The translations under genes were made by a program, and so were the position numbers. From positions 1-64,000 of the forward strand of contig NZ_SMJX01000002.1 in NCBI RefSeq assembly GCF_004348535.1: DNA of 64,000 nt, read 5' to 3'. The stretch comes from Actinomadura sp. KC216. GTDB taxonomy: Bacteria; Actinomycetota; Actinomycetes; Streptosporangiales; Streptosporangiaceae. Below are positions 30,890-39,344 of this stretch, piece by piece. The notes below the pieces were generated by a model. The model did no database searches and was not told the origin of the DNA. It was given only the letters and a program-made list of their open reading frames with translations. How positions within the stretch are numbered: position 1 is the stretch's first letter; every line of letters begins with the position of its first letter.

Positions 30890-30915
30890 CGGGCCCGTCC
30901 CGCCCTTCGGGCCCG
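30890..30915 (+). terminator. GC-rich hairpin after bldC
   Basis: Two copies of CGGGCCCG (30890-30897, 30908-30915), each self-complementary, can pair across a ten-base loop 24 bases after the bldC stop. There is no T run. Further GC palindromes follow to 31000, so termination in this stretch is likely though the exact hairpin is uncertain. Confidence 0.4.
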
Positions 30916-31062
30916 TCACCGGCCTCAGCCGCCCGGACCGCCGCGTCGTGGTAGTCCCCCGGGGGAGACACCCGCCCGGGCGGCCGGGGCCGTTCCGTTT
31001 CCCCGGCACGGCGCCATTCCCCGAAAGAATTTCGCATTTCCCCGGGGGCGGAGTTTCCGGAG

Positions 31063-31365
31063 TCAGTCGCCGTTCTCGGCGGGGCCGTCCGGCTCTCCCG
31101 GGGCGTCGGACTTCCATTCCTCGAAACGGCGGAGCAGGTCGGCGTCCTCCTCCCGCCAGCGGCGGCGCCGGTCCTCCAGCTCGTCCTCGGTCAGCGACTC
31201 GCGCAGGAGCCGGTCGTAGTCGGGATCGCCGGGCCCGATCTCGACGTAGGCGTCGGCGATGATCCGTCCCTCGCGCGGACCGGTCCCGGACCCGCCCTCG
31301 GCGCCGTCGGCGAGAACGCTGTGCGGAACCCGGAGCGTGCCGTCCGGGAGCCGGATCACGTACAT
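31063..31365 (-). CDS. Small hypothetical protein downstream of the zincin gene
   Basis: 100 residues, MYVIRLPDGTLRVPHSV at the N-terminus followed by an acidic, Arg-rich helical C-terminal half (DELEDRRRRWREEDADLLRRFEEW). No signal peptide or membrane segment. It begins 51 bases after the zincin-domain gene on the same strand, so it may be co-expressed and be a partner, perhaps an inhibitor. I recognise no domain. Confidence 0.55.
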   Translation of the reverse strand: MYVIRLPDGTLRVPHSVLADGAEGGSGTGPREGRIIADAYVEIGPGDPDYDRLLRESLTEDELEDRRRRWREEDADLLRRFEEWKSDAPGEPDGPAENGD

Positions 31366-31415
31366 CGTCGTCCACCCTCGCGATTCGTCAAAGCGCGCCC
31401 TGACATCAGGATCTC

Positions 31416-32450
31416 CTAGATCCCGTACCTGCGGTTGAAGAAGAGCATGACCTCCAGCGCCATCCGGATGTTGCCGGCGAGCATATCGACGAGGGCCGGG
31501 CGCTGCCGGGAGGAGATCGCGGCGAACGCGTCCGCGAAGAACTCGCGGCGGCCGAGCGCGTTCGGCTGGCGATGGAAGTCGCTCGCCAGATGCGGCAGGC
31601 ACTCCTCGTACAGGCGCTGGAAGGCCGGGCTGTCGGAGGTCCACTCGCCGTCGTCGCCGTCGATGTCGTCGAGCGCGTGCCCGACCTCGTGCAGCATCAC
31701 GTCCGGCGTCGGCGACGGCCGGTCCCCGACGACGATCTTGCGGTCGCCGTACGCGCCCGCGCAGATGTCCCACGTGGCGCGGCCCGACGGCAGCGGGCGG
31801 TCCCGCAGGTGGCCCATGTCGTCCAGCTGCGGGACGCCGCCGGGGCCGACGTAGATGCCGTCGAGCCCGGACGCGAGCTTCTCCTTGAGCCCGTCCGGCA
31901 GCGCCGCCAGGCTGTCGATCGCCCCGATGACCTCGGGGCCCGGAGGCCCGTCCCTGACGTCCCACTGCCGGTACAGCACGTTCTCCAGGACGCCGCAGTG
32001 CCGCCGGCCGTCGGTGACGTGCGGCACGCCCGGCGGGTGCGGCGCCACGCGCAGCCGGTCGTCGTCGAGCTCGAAGTCGCTCCACGAGTAGTCGCCCGCC
32101 CGCGGACGCCCCCGCCTGCGGCGGCCGAACCTGCCGGCGAGCAGGCCCGACGCGTCGTCGCTCTCGGGGCGGTCGCGGCCGGCGTCCCCGCCGTCCGGCA
32201 CGCCGCCGGGACCCAGCGCGTAGTCGTCGTCGCGGCCCGCCTTGCGGAACCGGCCGAACCGGTCACGCGGCTGGTTGCTGCGCGGGCGCACCTGCCCCGA
32301 GTCGGGCGGCGACGGGGAGTAGGCGCCGTCGTCGCGGCGGAGCGTGCGGTCCTGGGCCGCGCCGTCCGCGCGCACGCGCCCGCCGCGGAACGGTTCGCGA
32401 TGCCACAGCTCCCGGGGACGGGGCTTGCGATGGACGCCTTTGAAGCGCAT
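31416..32450 (-). CDS. Protein with lethal-factor-like zinc metallopeptidase domain
   Basis: 344 residues. Residues 1-115 are basic and disordered (many Arg, Asp, Pro). The C-terminal 150 contain MLHEVGHALDDIDG, an HExxH zinc site, and 50-60 residues later REFFADAFAAI, the Glu-bearing helix arranged as in the anthrax lethal-factor/M34-like zincins that appear in polymorphic toxins. There is no Sec signal, lipobox or membrane helix, so export, if any, is by another route. GAGGAG precedes the ATG by five bases. A domesticated cytoplasmic peptidase is the main alternative to a toxin. The neighbours are the cytochrome maturation genes upstream and a small hypothetical gene downstream. Confidence 0.7.
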   Translation of the reverse strand: MRFKGVHRKPRPRELWHREPFRGGRVRADGAAQDRTLRRDDGAYSPSPPDSGQVRPRSNQPRDRFGRFRKAGRDDDYALGPGGVPDGGDAGRDRPESDDASGLLAGRFGRRRRGRPRAGDYSWSDFELDDDRLRVAPHPPGVPHVTDGRRHCGVLENVLYRQWDVRDGPPGPEVIGAIDSLAALPDGLKEKLASGLDGIYVGPGGVPQLDDMGHLRDRPLPSGRATWDICAGAYGDRKIVVGDRPSPTPDVMLHEVGHALDDIDGDDGEWTSDSPAFQRLYEECLPHLASDFHRQPNALGRREFFADAFAAISSRQRPALVDMLAGNIRMALEVMLFFNRRYGI

Positions 32451-32578
32451 CGGGCTCCTCTGTCAGCGGACCCGCGGGGGTAGCGAGCGGCGTCCGCCGC
32501 GCGACCGGGTCCCGGAGGAAGGGTAAGCCGGAACCCGACACGCCGTCATCCCCAGGAGTCACGCGTCCCGGAAATCTT

Positions 32579-33604
32579 TCACGCGTAGGAGTGCAGGCCG
32601 GAGAACATGTAGTTCACGCCGAAGAAGTTGAACAGCAGCGCGGCGAACGCGATGAGCGAGAGGAACGCCGCCTTGCGGCCCTTCCAGCCCGCCGTCGCGC
32701 GGGCGTGCAGGTAGGCCGCGTAGATGATCCAGGTGACGAAGGACCAGATCTCCTTCGGGTCCCAGCCCCAGTAGCGGCCCCACGCCTGGTCGGCCCAGAT
32801 CGCGCCCATGATGATCGCGGCCGTCCAGATCGGGAACGCGAACATCGTCACGCGCATCGCGAGCCGGTCGAGGCTCTCGGCGGACGGGACGTGGGCCAGC
32901 GCACCGCCCCCGGCCTTCGGCCGGTCCCCGGCGCGGGCCTCCTCGCGGGACTTCAGGAAGTACAGGACCGTGGCCGCGCCCGCGACGGTGAACGCACCGG
33001 TCGCGATGATCGCGGCGGACACGTGGATGGCGATCCAGTACGAGTTGAGCGCCGGGGTGACCGGGCCCACCGAGTCGTACAGCCAGATGTTCGCCACGCC
33101 CAGCGCGACGACGGCGGCGAACATGACGAGCGCGCCGAGGAAGCGCGCCCGGTAGCGGACCATCACGACCATGAACGCGGCGACGGCGGCGAACGAGATG
33201 GCGGTGAGGAACTCGTACATGTTGCCCCACGGCCACCGGCTCGCGGCCAGCCCGCGGGACACCAGGACGCCGAGGTGCGCGCCCACGCCGAGCACGCTCA
33301 GCAGGATCGCGAGGCGGGCCCAGTCGACCTGGGGACGGTCGCCGTCCGCGTCGCCGTCCGCGTCGTCGTCGGCGTCAGCGGCCTTGGCGGCTTCGGGGGC
33401 GTCGACGTCCGCGCCGCCACCGGTGCCGACCAGGACCTTGGCCTCGGACTTCTGCTGGACCGACGCCTTGGCGGCGGCGGCCGTGGCGGCGCCGCGGCGG
33501 CCGAAGCCCATGTCGGCGGCGTAGGCGACCAGCGCGATGATGTACATCATCACGGTGGTCAGCATGAGCTTGTCGCTCAGGTTCGCGAGGTCGGCGTTGC
33601 TCAC
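32579..33604 (-). CDS. ccsB: Cytochrome c biogenesis protein CcsB/ResC
   Basis: 341 residues, eight or so membrane helices, with the heme-handling WWD signature seen as WGRYWGWDPKEIWSFVTW. It is the heme-channel half of the System II cytochrome c synthetase, working with ResB. An acidic insert of about 45 residues (Asp/Ala rich, with DADGDADGD from a 12-base DNA repeat at 33338-33361) follows the first helix. It lies 15 bases after resB. The start is GTG. Confidence 0.93.
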   Translation of the reverse strand: MSNADLANLSDKLMLTTVMMYIIALVAYAADMGFGRRGAATAAAAKASVQQKSEAKVLVGTGGGADVDAPEAAKAADADDDADGDADGDRPQVDWARLAILLSVLGVGAHLGVLVSRGLAASRWPWGNMYEFLTAISFAAVAAFMVVMVRYRARFLGALVMFAAVVALGVANIWLYDSVGPVTPALNSYWIAIHVSAAIIATGAFTVAGAATVLYFLKSREEARAGDRPKAGGGALAHVPSAESLDRLAMRVTMFAFPIWTAAIIMGAIWADQAWGRYWGWDPKEIWSFVTWIIYAAYLHARATAGWKGRKAAFLSLIAFAALLFNFFGVNYMFSGLHSYA

Positions 33605-33619
33605 CTGGTGCTCACCTCG

Positions 33620-35233
33620 TCACTCCTTCGATTCGGTCGCCGGGCCGTCCGGCTCACCGCGCAGGGCGGTCACGATGTCGTCGAACTCCGAGGTCGCGCT
33701 CCCCAGCGTGAGACCGCCGACCTCGACCACCGTACGCCCGCCCTCCGCGGCGCTCGCACGGACCCACACCCTGCGCCGCCTGACCATGAACGACGTCGCC
33801 ACGCCCAGCACCGCCAGGATGGCCGCGACCAGCGCGGGGATGCGTCCCGGGTCGTGGTTGACCGACAGGGTCGCGTACTCCTTGAGGCCGTCGAACGTGA
33901 TCGACCCGGCGCCGCCGGGCAGCGTGAACGTCTCCCCCGGCTCCAGAAGCTTCTGGCCGTCCTTGACGGGCTGGAGCGTCTTGCCGATGCCCTCCAGCTT
34001 GTAGACCGACTGCGGGGTGCCGGAGTCGAGGCCGATGTCGCCCTTGAAGGACGTGATCGTGACGACGGGACGCAGCGGCGCCGGGAACCCCGAGACGATC
34101 TGCTTGCCGTCCTCGCTGGCCATGGCGGTCGGCCACAGGATCCCGTAGAAGGCGAGCTGGTCCGGCTCGGCGTCGGGGGCCTTGATGACGCCCTCGGACG
34201 TCAGGTTCCGCCCCTCCATCACGATGAACGGCACCGAATCCTGGAAGGCGACGTTGCCCTTGGCGTCCCGGACGGTGAACACCGGCGCGTACCCGTGGCC
34301 GAGCAGGTACACCTTCGCGCCGCCGACCTTCAGCGGATGGTTCATCCGCAGGTCGTAGCGCTCCTCCTTGCCGCCGGGCGTGGCGCGGAAGCGCACGTCG
34401 GCGTTGAACCGCGTGGCCTGGCCGCGCTTGTCGCCGCCGGTCTCGAACTCGGCCTTGAAGTCGTCGAGGCTGACGGTGAAGGGGGCGAGCTCGCCGTCGT
34501 TGAACGCGCGCCCGGGGGTGAACTGGTCGTACTGGCTCAGCGAGTTCGCGAACGTCCGGCCCTCCATCAGCAGGACGTCGCCGCGGTAGCCGAACAGGTT
34601 CCCGAGGCCGAGCGCGAACAGCAGCGCCAGCAGCGCCAGGTGGAACAGCAGGTTGCCCGTCTCGCCGAGGTAGCCCTTCTCGGCGGACGCGGCGCCGCCG
34701 GAGATGTCCACCCGGAACCGGCGCCCGCGGAGCACCTTGCGGGCCTCTGCGAGGACGTCGTCGGGGGACGTGTCCGTCTCGTACGTCGCGGACTGCGGCA
34801 GCCGTCCCAGGTTCCGGGGCGCCGCAGGCGGGCGGGCCCGCATCGACCGGTAGTGCTGCATCGCGCGCGGGATCACGCACCCGGCCAGCGACACGAACAG
34901 CAGGATGTAGATCGCCGCGAACCAGGGCGCGGCGAACACGTCGAACATGGAGAACCGGTCGAGCCACGGGCCGAGCGTCCTGTGCTCGTCGAGGTAGGCG
35001 ACGACCTTCTCGGGCGCCTGGCCCCGCTGCGGCAGGATCGACCCCGGCACCGAGCCAAGCGCCACCAGGAACAGCAGGATCAGCGCGGTGCGCATCGTGG
35101 TGAGCTGCCGCCAGCCCCAGCGCAGCCAGCCGAGCGGGCCGAGGCCCTTCGGGCGCGGCACCTCCTCCGGCGCCTGGCGCGCGGCGGGCGCGCGCGTGCC
35201 CGCGTCCTCAACGTCGTTCCTGGTTTCAGTCAT
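33620..35233 (-). CDS. resB: Cytochrome c biogenesis protein ResB
   Basis: 537 residues. Three N-terminal membrane helices and one near the C-terminus (IPALVAAILAVLGVATSFMV) flank a large extracytoplasmic domain with the ResB motif GDTGN-like LGETGNLLFHLALLALL. It forms the ligation complex with CcsB for covalent heme attachment to apocytochrome c. The ATG is one base from the ccdA stop (TGAGATG). Confidence 0.92.
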   Translation of the reverse strand: MTETRNDVEDAGTRAPAARQAPEEVPRPKGLGPLGWLRWGWRQLTTMRTALILLFLVALGSVPGSILPQRGQAPEKVVAYLDEHRTLGPWLDRFSMFDVFAAPWFAAIYILLFVSLAGCVIPRAMQHYRSMRARPPAAPRNLGRLPQSATYETDTSPDDVLAEARKVLRGRRFRVDISGGAASAEKGYLGETGNLLFHLALLALLFALGLGNLFGYRGDVLLMEGRTFANSLSQYDQFTPGRAFNDGELAPFTVSLDDFKAEFETGGDKRGQATRFNADVRFRATPGGKEERYDLRMNHPLKVGGAKVYLLGHGYAPVFTVRDAKGNVAFQDSVPFIVMEGRNLTSEGVIKAPDAEPDQLAFYGILWPTAMASEDGKQIVSGFPAPLRPVVTITSFKGDIGLDSGTPQSVYKLEGIGKTLQPVKDGQKLLEPGETFTLPGGAGSITFDGLKEYATLSVNHDPGRIPALVAAILAVLGVATSFMVRRRRVWVRASAAEGGRTVVEVGGLTLGSATSEFDDIVTALRGEPDGPATESKE

Positions 35234-35234
35234 C

Positions 35235-35978
35235 TCAAATAACCGGTTCGAAGCCGCTGATCCACGACCTCAGCTCGATGGTCAGGTGCCCCCACAGGCC
35301 GCTCACCAGCAGCACCCCGATGAGCACGAGCATGCCGCCTCCGGCGCGCATGACCAGGGGGTAGTGGCGTTTCACGGCACCGAACGCGCCCAGCGCCCGG
35401 CGGTAGGCGACCGCGGTGGCCACGAACGGCAGGCCGAGCCCCACACAGTACGCCAGGGACAGCAGTGCGCCCCGTCCGGCGCTCGCCTCGGTGATCGCGA
35501 GGCCCTGCACCGCGCCGAGCGTGGGGCCGATGCAGGGCGTCCAGCCGAGCCCGAACAGGACGCCGAGCAGCGGCGCGCCCGCGAGGCCGGCGGCCGGGAG
35601 GCGCCCCGACTTCATGGTCCGCTGCAGGCCGGGGATGAAGCCCATGAACGCGAGGCCGAACACGATCGTCACGGCGCCGAGGACGCGGGTGATCGGGTCC
35701 TGGTACTCCAGCAGCCACCGGCCGAGCCCTCCGAAGATCACGCCGTAGCTGACGAACACGACGCTGAACCCGGCGATGAACAGCACGGCGCCCGCGAGGA
35801 GCCGGCCGCGCCGCTGGTCGGCGAGGTCGGCGCCGCTCATGCCCGTCACGTAGGACAGGTAGCCCGGGACGAGCGGCAGCACGCACGGCGAGGCGAACGA
35901 CACGAGCCCGGCGAGGGCGGCCAGCGGCGCCGCCGCGACCAGCGACCCGCTGACGACGGTCTCGCCGACCGTGCTCAT
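35235..35978 (-). CDS. ccdA: Thiol-disulfide transporter CcdA
   Basis: 247 residues, six membrane helices. The two redox cysteines are in FASPCVLPLVPGYLSYV and GWTPCIGPTLGAV. CcdA passes electrons from cytoplasmic thioredoxin to the ResA-like thioredoxin outside, keeping the CxxCH of apocytochromes reduced. It starts 33 bases after the resA-like gene. Confidence 0.94.
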   Translation of the reverse strand: MSTVGETVVSGSLVAAAPLAALAGLVSFASPCVLPLVPGYLSYVTGMSGADLADQRRGRLLAGAVLFIAGFSVVFVSYGVIFGGLGRWLLEYQDPITRVLGAVTIVFGLAFMGFIPGLQRTMKSGRLPAAGLAGAPLLGVLFGLGWTPCIGPTLGAVQGLAITEASAGRGALLSLAYCVGLGLPFVATAVAYRRALGAFGAVKRHYPLVMRAGGGMLVLIGVLLVSGLWGHLTIELRSWISGFEPVI

Positions 35979-36011
35979 CCCGCCGCGCTCATTCTTCCGG
36001 GGGCCATCGGC

Positions 36012-36602
36012 TCACGTCCCCGCGAGGACCTTGGCGACCAGCGGGTTCAGCTTGGAGTACGTCGTCGCGCCGATGATCCGGGCGGCGACGCGGCCCTGCC
36101 GGTCGAGGACGAGCGTGCTCGGGATCGCGCTCGGCGGGACCTCCCGGAACGCCAGCGTGACCTGCCCGCCGTCGTCGAACAGGCTCGGGTAGGTGACCTT
36201 GAACTTGCGCTCGAACGCCTGCGCGTTGGCCTTGGAGTCCTTGAAGTTGACGCCGAGGAACTCGACGCCCTTGGCCTTGTTCTCGTCGTAGACCTGCTGG
36301 AGCGACGGCGCCTCGCCGCGGCACGGCGCGCACCACGACGCCCAGAAGTTGACGACGACGACCTTGCCCTTGAGTTCGGCGAGCGTGAACCGCTCGCCGT
36401 CGAGGCGCTCGCCGCCGACGTCCTGGACGCTCTTGCGGTCGGCGGGCTTGTACTCGGTGATGTTGCCGTTGCCCGAGATGAAGCGGTTGTCGCCGCTGTC
36501 CGGACCGTTCCCCGAGGCGCTCGTCCCGGCGCACCCGGCCAGCAGCCCGCACAGCGCGACCGCAGCGGCGGCGGCGCGCACGGGGGAGACTCGGGGGCTC
36601 AA
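36012..36602 (-). CDS. ResA/TlpA-like thioredoxin lipoprotein
   Basis: 196 residues. A lipobox LLAGCAG near residue 22 predicts lipid anchoring outside the membrane. The thioredoxin fold follows with the active site FWASWCAPCRGE and a cis-Pro in PSAIPSTLV. It would reduce apocytochrome c before heme ligation. I prefer the TTG at 36602, which has GGAGG six bases upstream, over the in-frame TTG at 36614. First gene of the maturation set resA-ccdA-resB-ccsB. Confidence 0.9.
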   Translation of the reverse strand: MSPRVSPVRAAAAAVALCGLLAGCAGTSASGNGPDSGDNRFISGNGNITEYKPADRKSVQDVGGERLDGERFTLAELKGKVVVVNFWASWCAPCRGEAPSLQQVYDENKAKGVEFLGVNFKDSKANAQAFERKFKVTYPSLFDDGGQVTLAFREVPPSAIPSTLVLDRQGRVAARIIGATTYSKLNPLVAKVLAGT

Positions 36603-36614
36603 CGGACCCTCCAA

Positions 36615-36642
36615 TTCAGGACGTTCAGGACGAGTTCAGGCG
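36615..36642 (-). promoter_or_regulatory. Three direct repeats in the resA-like leader
   Basis: TTCAGGACG occurs at 36615-36623 and 36624-36632, with a third, shorter TTCAGGCG at 36635-36642 (on the coding strand CCTGAA three times). Spacings are 9 and 11 bases. The array is immediately upstream of the ribosome binding site and may be a binding site for a regulator that recognises direct repeats. Confidence 0.4.
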
Positions 36643-36645
36643 AGC

Positions 36646-36662
36646 TACTACAAGACGTAGTA
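36646..36662. repeat. Inverted repeat upstream of the resA-like gene
   Basis: TACTAC-N5-GTAGTA, perfect six-base arms, in the 79-base gap between the histidine phosphatase gene and the cytochrome maturation operon. It could be an operator or a weak terminator of the phosphatase transcript. Confidence 0.35.
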
Positions 36663-36681
36663 CACAAACTTAGCGGTGCGG

Positions 36682-37320
36682 TCAGGCACCCGCGACACTG
36701 GGGCCCTTGGCGATCCCCGCCGCGGGCTCGCAGTAGGCGACCTCCACCAGCCGGGTGCCCGCGAACGTCAGGCTCGTCAGGCTGGCCAGGCCGCATTCGC
36801 GCCGCTGGGGGTGGTGCCAGAGGCGGCGGCGCTCGGCGTGCAGGCGCAGCACGTAGATCGGCAGCTGGTGGCTGACGCACACGGCCTCGTGGCCCTTCGC
36901 CGCCTCCCGCGCCCTGACCACGGCCGCGCGCATCCGGGCGGCGAGCTCCTTGTAGGGCTCGCCCCAGGACGGCTTGAACGGGTTGACCAGATGCCGCCAG
37001 TGCTCGGGACGGCGCAGCGACCCGGCCCCGGCCCCGAACGTCAGCCCCTCGAAGTGGTTGCCGGCCTCGATCAGACGATCGTCCACCGTGACGGGCAGGT
37101 CGAACGCGTCGGCCAGCGGCGCGGCCGTCTCCAGCGCCCGCTGCATCGGCGAGGAGAGGATGGCGGTCACGTCCCGGTCGGCGAACCACTTGGCGACGGC
37201 CTTCGCCATGAGGACGCCGTCCTCGCTCAGACGGTAGCCGGGCAGCCGCCCGTACAGGATCCCGTCGGGATTGTGCACCTCACCATGCCGCAACAGGTGA
37301 ACGGTCGTTTTCTCGGTCAT
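36682..37320 (-). CDS. Histidine phosphatase family protein
   Basis: 212 residues of the phosphoglycerate-mutase-like branch. VHLLRHGEV near the N-terminus holds the phosphohistidine, SSPMQRALETA the second Arg, and VSHQLPI the second His. The substrate is unknown. The position between hemL and the cytochrome maturation genes is conserved in actinobacteria (Rv0525 in M. tuberculosis), hinting at a link with heme or cytochrome assembly. I start at the ATG giving MTEKTTVHLL. Confidence 0.85.
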   Translation of the reverse strand: MTEKTTVHLLRHGEVHNPDGILYGRLPGYRLSEDGVLMAKAVAKWFADRDVTAILSSPMQRALETAAPLADAFDLPVTVDDRLIEAGNHFEGLTFGAGAGSLRRPEHWRHLVNPFKPSWGEPYKELAARMRAAVVRAREAAKGHEAVCVSHQLPIYVLRLHAERRRLWHHPQRRECGLASLTSLTFAGTRLVEVAYCEPAAGIAKGPSVAGA

Positions 37321-37421
37321 CGCCAGCAAGATTACCTAGGCGCGTTCGGGCTTCCGTCCACCGGCCAGGGCCTTGGCCCGCGGTGGTCAGCCGGAGATGG
37401 CGGAGACGGCAGGGGGGCGCG

Positions 37422-38348
37422 TCACCCGGTGATCGCGGAGACGGCGGGAAGGTCCGCCGGGACGGCGGCGCGCAGGGCGCCGAGCGCGGCGCGGATGGCG
37501 GGGCGGCGGGCGGCCTCCTCGCGCCAGACCGCGTACACGCGGCGCGACAGCGGGTCCGACAGCGGGACGATCACCACGCCCGGCGGGACGTCGCAGCGCC
37601 CGAGCCGCGGCAGTATCGCGTTGCCGAGCCCCGCCTCGACCAGGGACAGCTGCGTGGCGAACTCGTAGGCCATGTGGTCGATGCTGGGTTCGCTGTCGAC
37701 GGCGCGGAGCGTCCGCAGCAGCCAGTCGCAGCAGATGCTGTCGGGCGACGAGCTGATCCACGGGTCGCCCGCCAGCTCCTTGAGGTCGATAGTGTCGCGC
37801 CCGGCGAGCGGGTGGCCGGACGGCACCGCCACGTCGGCGACGTCCTCGCAGATCACGCCCTTGCACAGGCCCTCGGCCATCGGGAGCGGCTCGTTGTTCC
37901 AGTCCTGGACGACGGCCATGTCGAAGTCGCCGCGCGAGACGAGCGGCATGCTGCGCATCGGGTCCTCTTCGAGGAGCTGGACGCGCAGGTCGGGATGGTC
38001 GGCGCGGAGGGCGCGCAGCGCGGCGGGCATCAGCCCGCGGATCGCGGTCGGGAACGCGGCGACGGTGAGCTGCCCGACGACGGAGCCGCGGTGGGCCTCC
38101 AGGTCGGCCTGCGCCTGCTCGACGAGCGACAGGATCCGCCCGGCGTGGGCGACGAGCAGCTCGGCGGCGTCGGTGAGCCGGACGCCGCGGCCGTTGCGTT
38201 CGAGCAGCTTCTGGCCGGTCTCCCGCTCCAGCTTGGCGAGCTGCTGGGAGACCGCCGAGGTGGTCACGTGCAGGACGTCGGCGGCGGCGCTGACCGAGCC
38301 GTACGTCGCGACGGAGTGCAGGGCCCGCAGCCGCTCTAGATCAAGCAT
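37422..38348 (-). CDS. LysR-family transcriptional regulator
   Basis: 308 residues. The N-terminal winged HTH (LERLRALHSVATYGSVSAAA, then TTSAVSQQLAKLERETG) and the periplasmic-binding-like effector domain are typical. It is divergent from the EamA exporter and DapA-like genes across a 75-base gap containing a perfect inverted repeat, the classical LysR arrangement, so it most likely controls that pair in response to their substrate or product. Confidence 0.9.
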   Translation of the reverse strand: MLDLERLRALHSVATYGSVSAAADVLHVTTSAVSQQLAKLERETGQKLLERNGRGVRLTDAAELLVAHAGRILSLVEQAQADLEAHRGSVVGQLTVAAFPTAIRGLMPAALRALRADHPDLRVQLLEEDPMRSMPLVSRGDFDMAVVQDWNNEPLPMAEGLCKGVICEDVADVAVPSGHPLAGRDTIDLKELAGDPWISSSPDSICCDWLLRTLRAVDSEPSIDHMAYEFATQLSLVEAGLGNAILPRLGRCDVPPGVVIVPLSDPLSRRVYAVWREEAARRPAIRAALGALRAAVPADLPAVSAITG

Positions 38349-38381
38349 GTAAGTAATACTAAAGCGATGTGTCAAGAAGTT

Positions 38382-38401
38382 CTCGCTTGTCCTAAAGCGA
38401 G
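38382..38401. promoter_or_regulatory. Likely LysR operator in the divergent promoter
   Basis: CTCGCTT-N6-AAGCGAG, perfect seven-base arms, 22 bases before the exporter start and 33 bases from the LysR start. A second A+T-rich patch (TAAGTAATACTAAAG, 38350-38364) next to the LysR start probably contains the core promoter. Confidence 0.55.
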
Positions 38402-38423
38402 TTTCTGTCTGACGATCAAACCC

Positions 38424-39344
38424 ATGAAATCGCGCCACGTCCTGCTGGCCACGCTGGTCGCCGCACTGTGGGGCTTCAACTTCGTCCCCATCCACTGGGC
38501 CCTCGACGATCTGTCGCCGCTGCTGATGGCCGCGCTGCGGTTCATCCTCGCGGCGGTGCCCGCGGTGTTCCTCGTCCGGCGGCCGCCCGTCCCGGTGCGC
38601 TGGCTCGTGCTGGTCGGCCTCCCGCTGGGCGTGGGGCAGTTCGGGCTGCTGTTCATCGGCATGGACATGGGCATGCCCGCGGGCCTGGCATCGGTCGTCC
38701 TCCAGGTCCAGGCGATCTTCACGGCGCTGTTCGCGGGGCTGCTGCTGCGCGAGCGGCTCGGCGCCCGGCAGGTCGCGGGCATGGCCGTCGCGTTCGGCGG
38801 GATCGCGCTGCTCGGCGTGGCGCAGGCCGAGGGCGGCAGCCCGGTCGGCGCGTTCGTCGTCTGCCTCCTCGCGGCGGCGAGCTGGGGGCTGGCGAACGTC
38901 GCCATACGGAAGATGGGCCAGGCGGCGACCGGGCCGGTGGACCCGCTGGGCTTCATGGTCTGGGTGTCGCTGGTGCCGCCGCTCCCGTTCATCGCCCTGT
39001 CGTTGACCTTCGAGGGGCCGGGCGCCGTGCCCGACGCGGCGCGCGAGCTGTCCCTGGCCGGGCTCGGCTCGATGGCGTACATCGCCTACATCTCCACGCT
39101 GTTCGGATTCGGCGTGTGGGGCTGGCTGATCCGCCGCTACGAGGCCAGCACGGTCGCCATGTACTCGCTGCTCGTCCCGCCGTTCGGGCTGGTCTCGGCC
39201 GGCCTGCTGCTCGGCGAGCGCGTGGACGCGGTCCGGCTCACCGCCGCCGCCCTGGTCATCGCGGGCGTCGCGGCGGGCAGCGTCCGCCCGCGCACCCGTG
39301 TCGAACTGCCCCGACCCGAACCGCAACCGGCTGAGACAAGGTGA
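38424..39344 (+). CDS. EamA family exporter
   Basis: 306 residues, about ten membrane helices in two EamA repeats (LATLVAALWGFNFVPIHWAL and the second repeat CLLAAASWGLANVAIRKMG). Such permeases export amino acids and related metabolites. The ATG has no convincing ribosome binding site, so translation may be leaderless or weak. The stop overlaps the start of the DapA-like gene (GTGA), suggesting exporter and enzyme handle the same compound. Confidence 0.88.
   Translation: MKSRHVLLATLVAALWGFNFVPIHWALDDLSPLLMAALRFILAAVPAVFLVRRPPVPVRWLVLVGLPLGVGQFGLLFIGMDMGMPAGLASVVLQVQAIFTALFAGLLLRERLGARQVAGMAVAFGGIALLGVAQAEGGSPVGAFVVCLLAAASWGLANVAIRKMGQAATGPVDPLGFMVWVSLVPPLPFIALSLTFEGPGAVPDAARELSLAGLGSMAYIAYISTLFGFGVWGWLIRRYEASTVAMYSLLVPPFGLVSAGLLLGERVDAVRLTAAALVIAGVAAGSVRPRTRVELPRPEPQPAETR

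Noticed and set aside
33338-33361. 12-base tandem repeat in ccsB as a mobile or regulatory element
   Set aside because: It only encodes the DADGDADGD acidic linker; simple low-complexity coding sequence.
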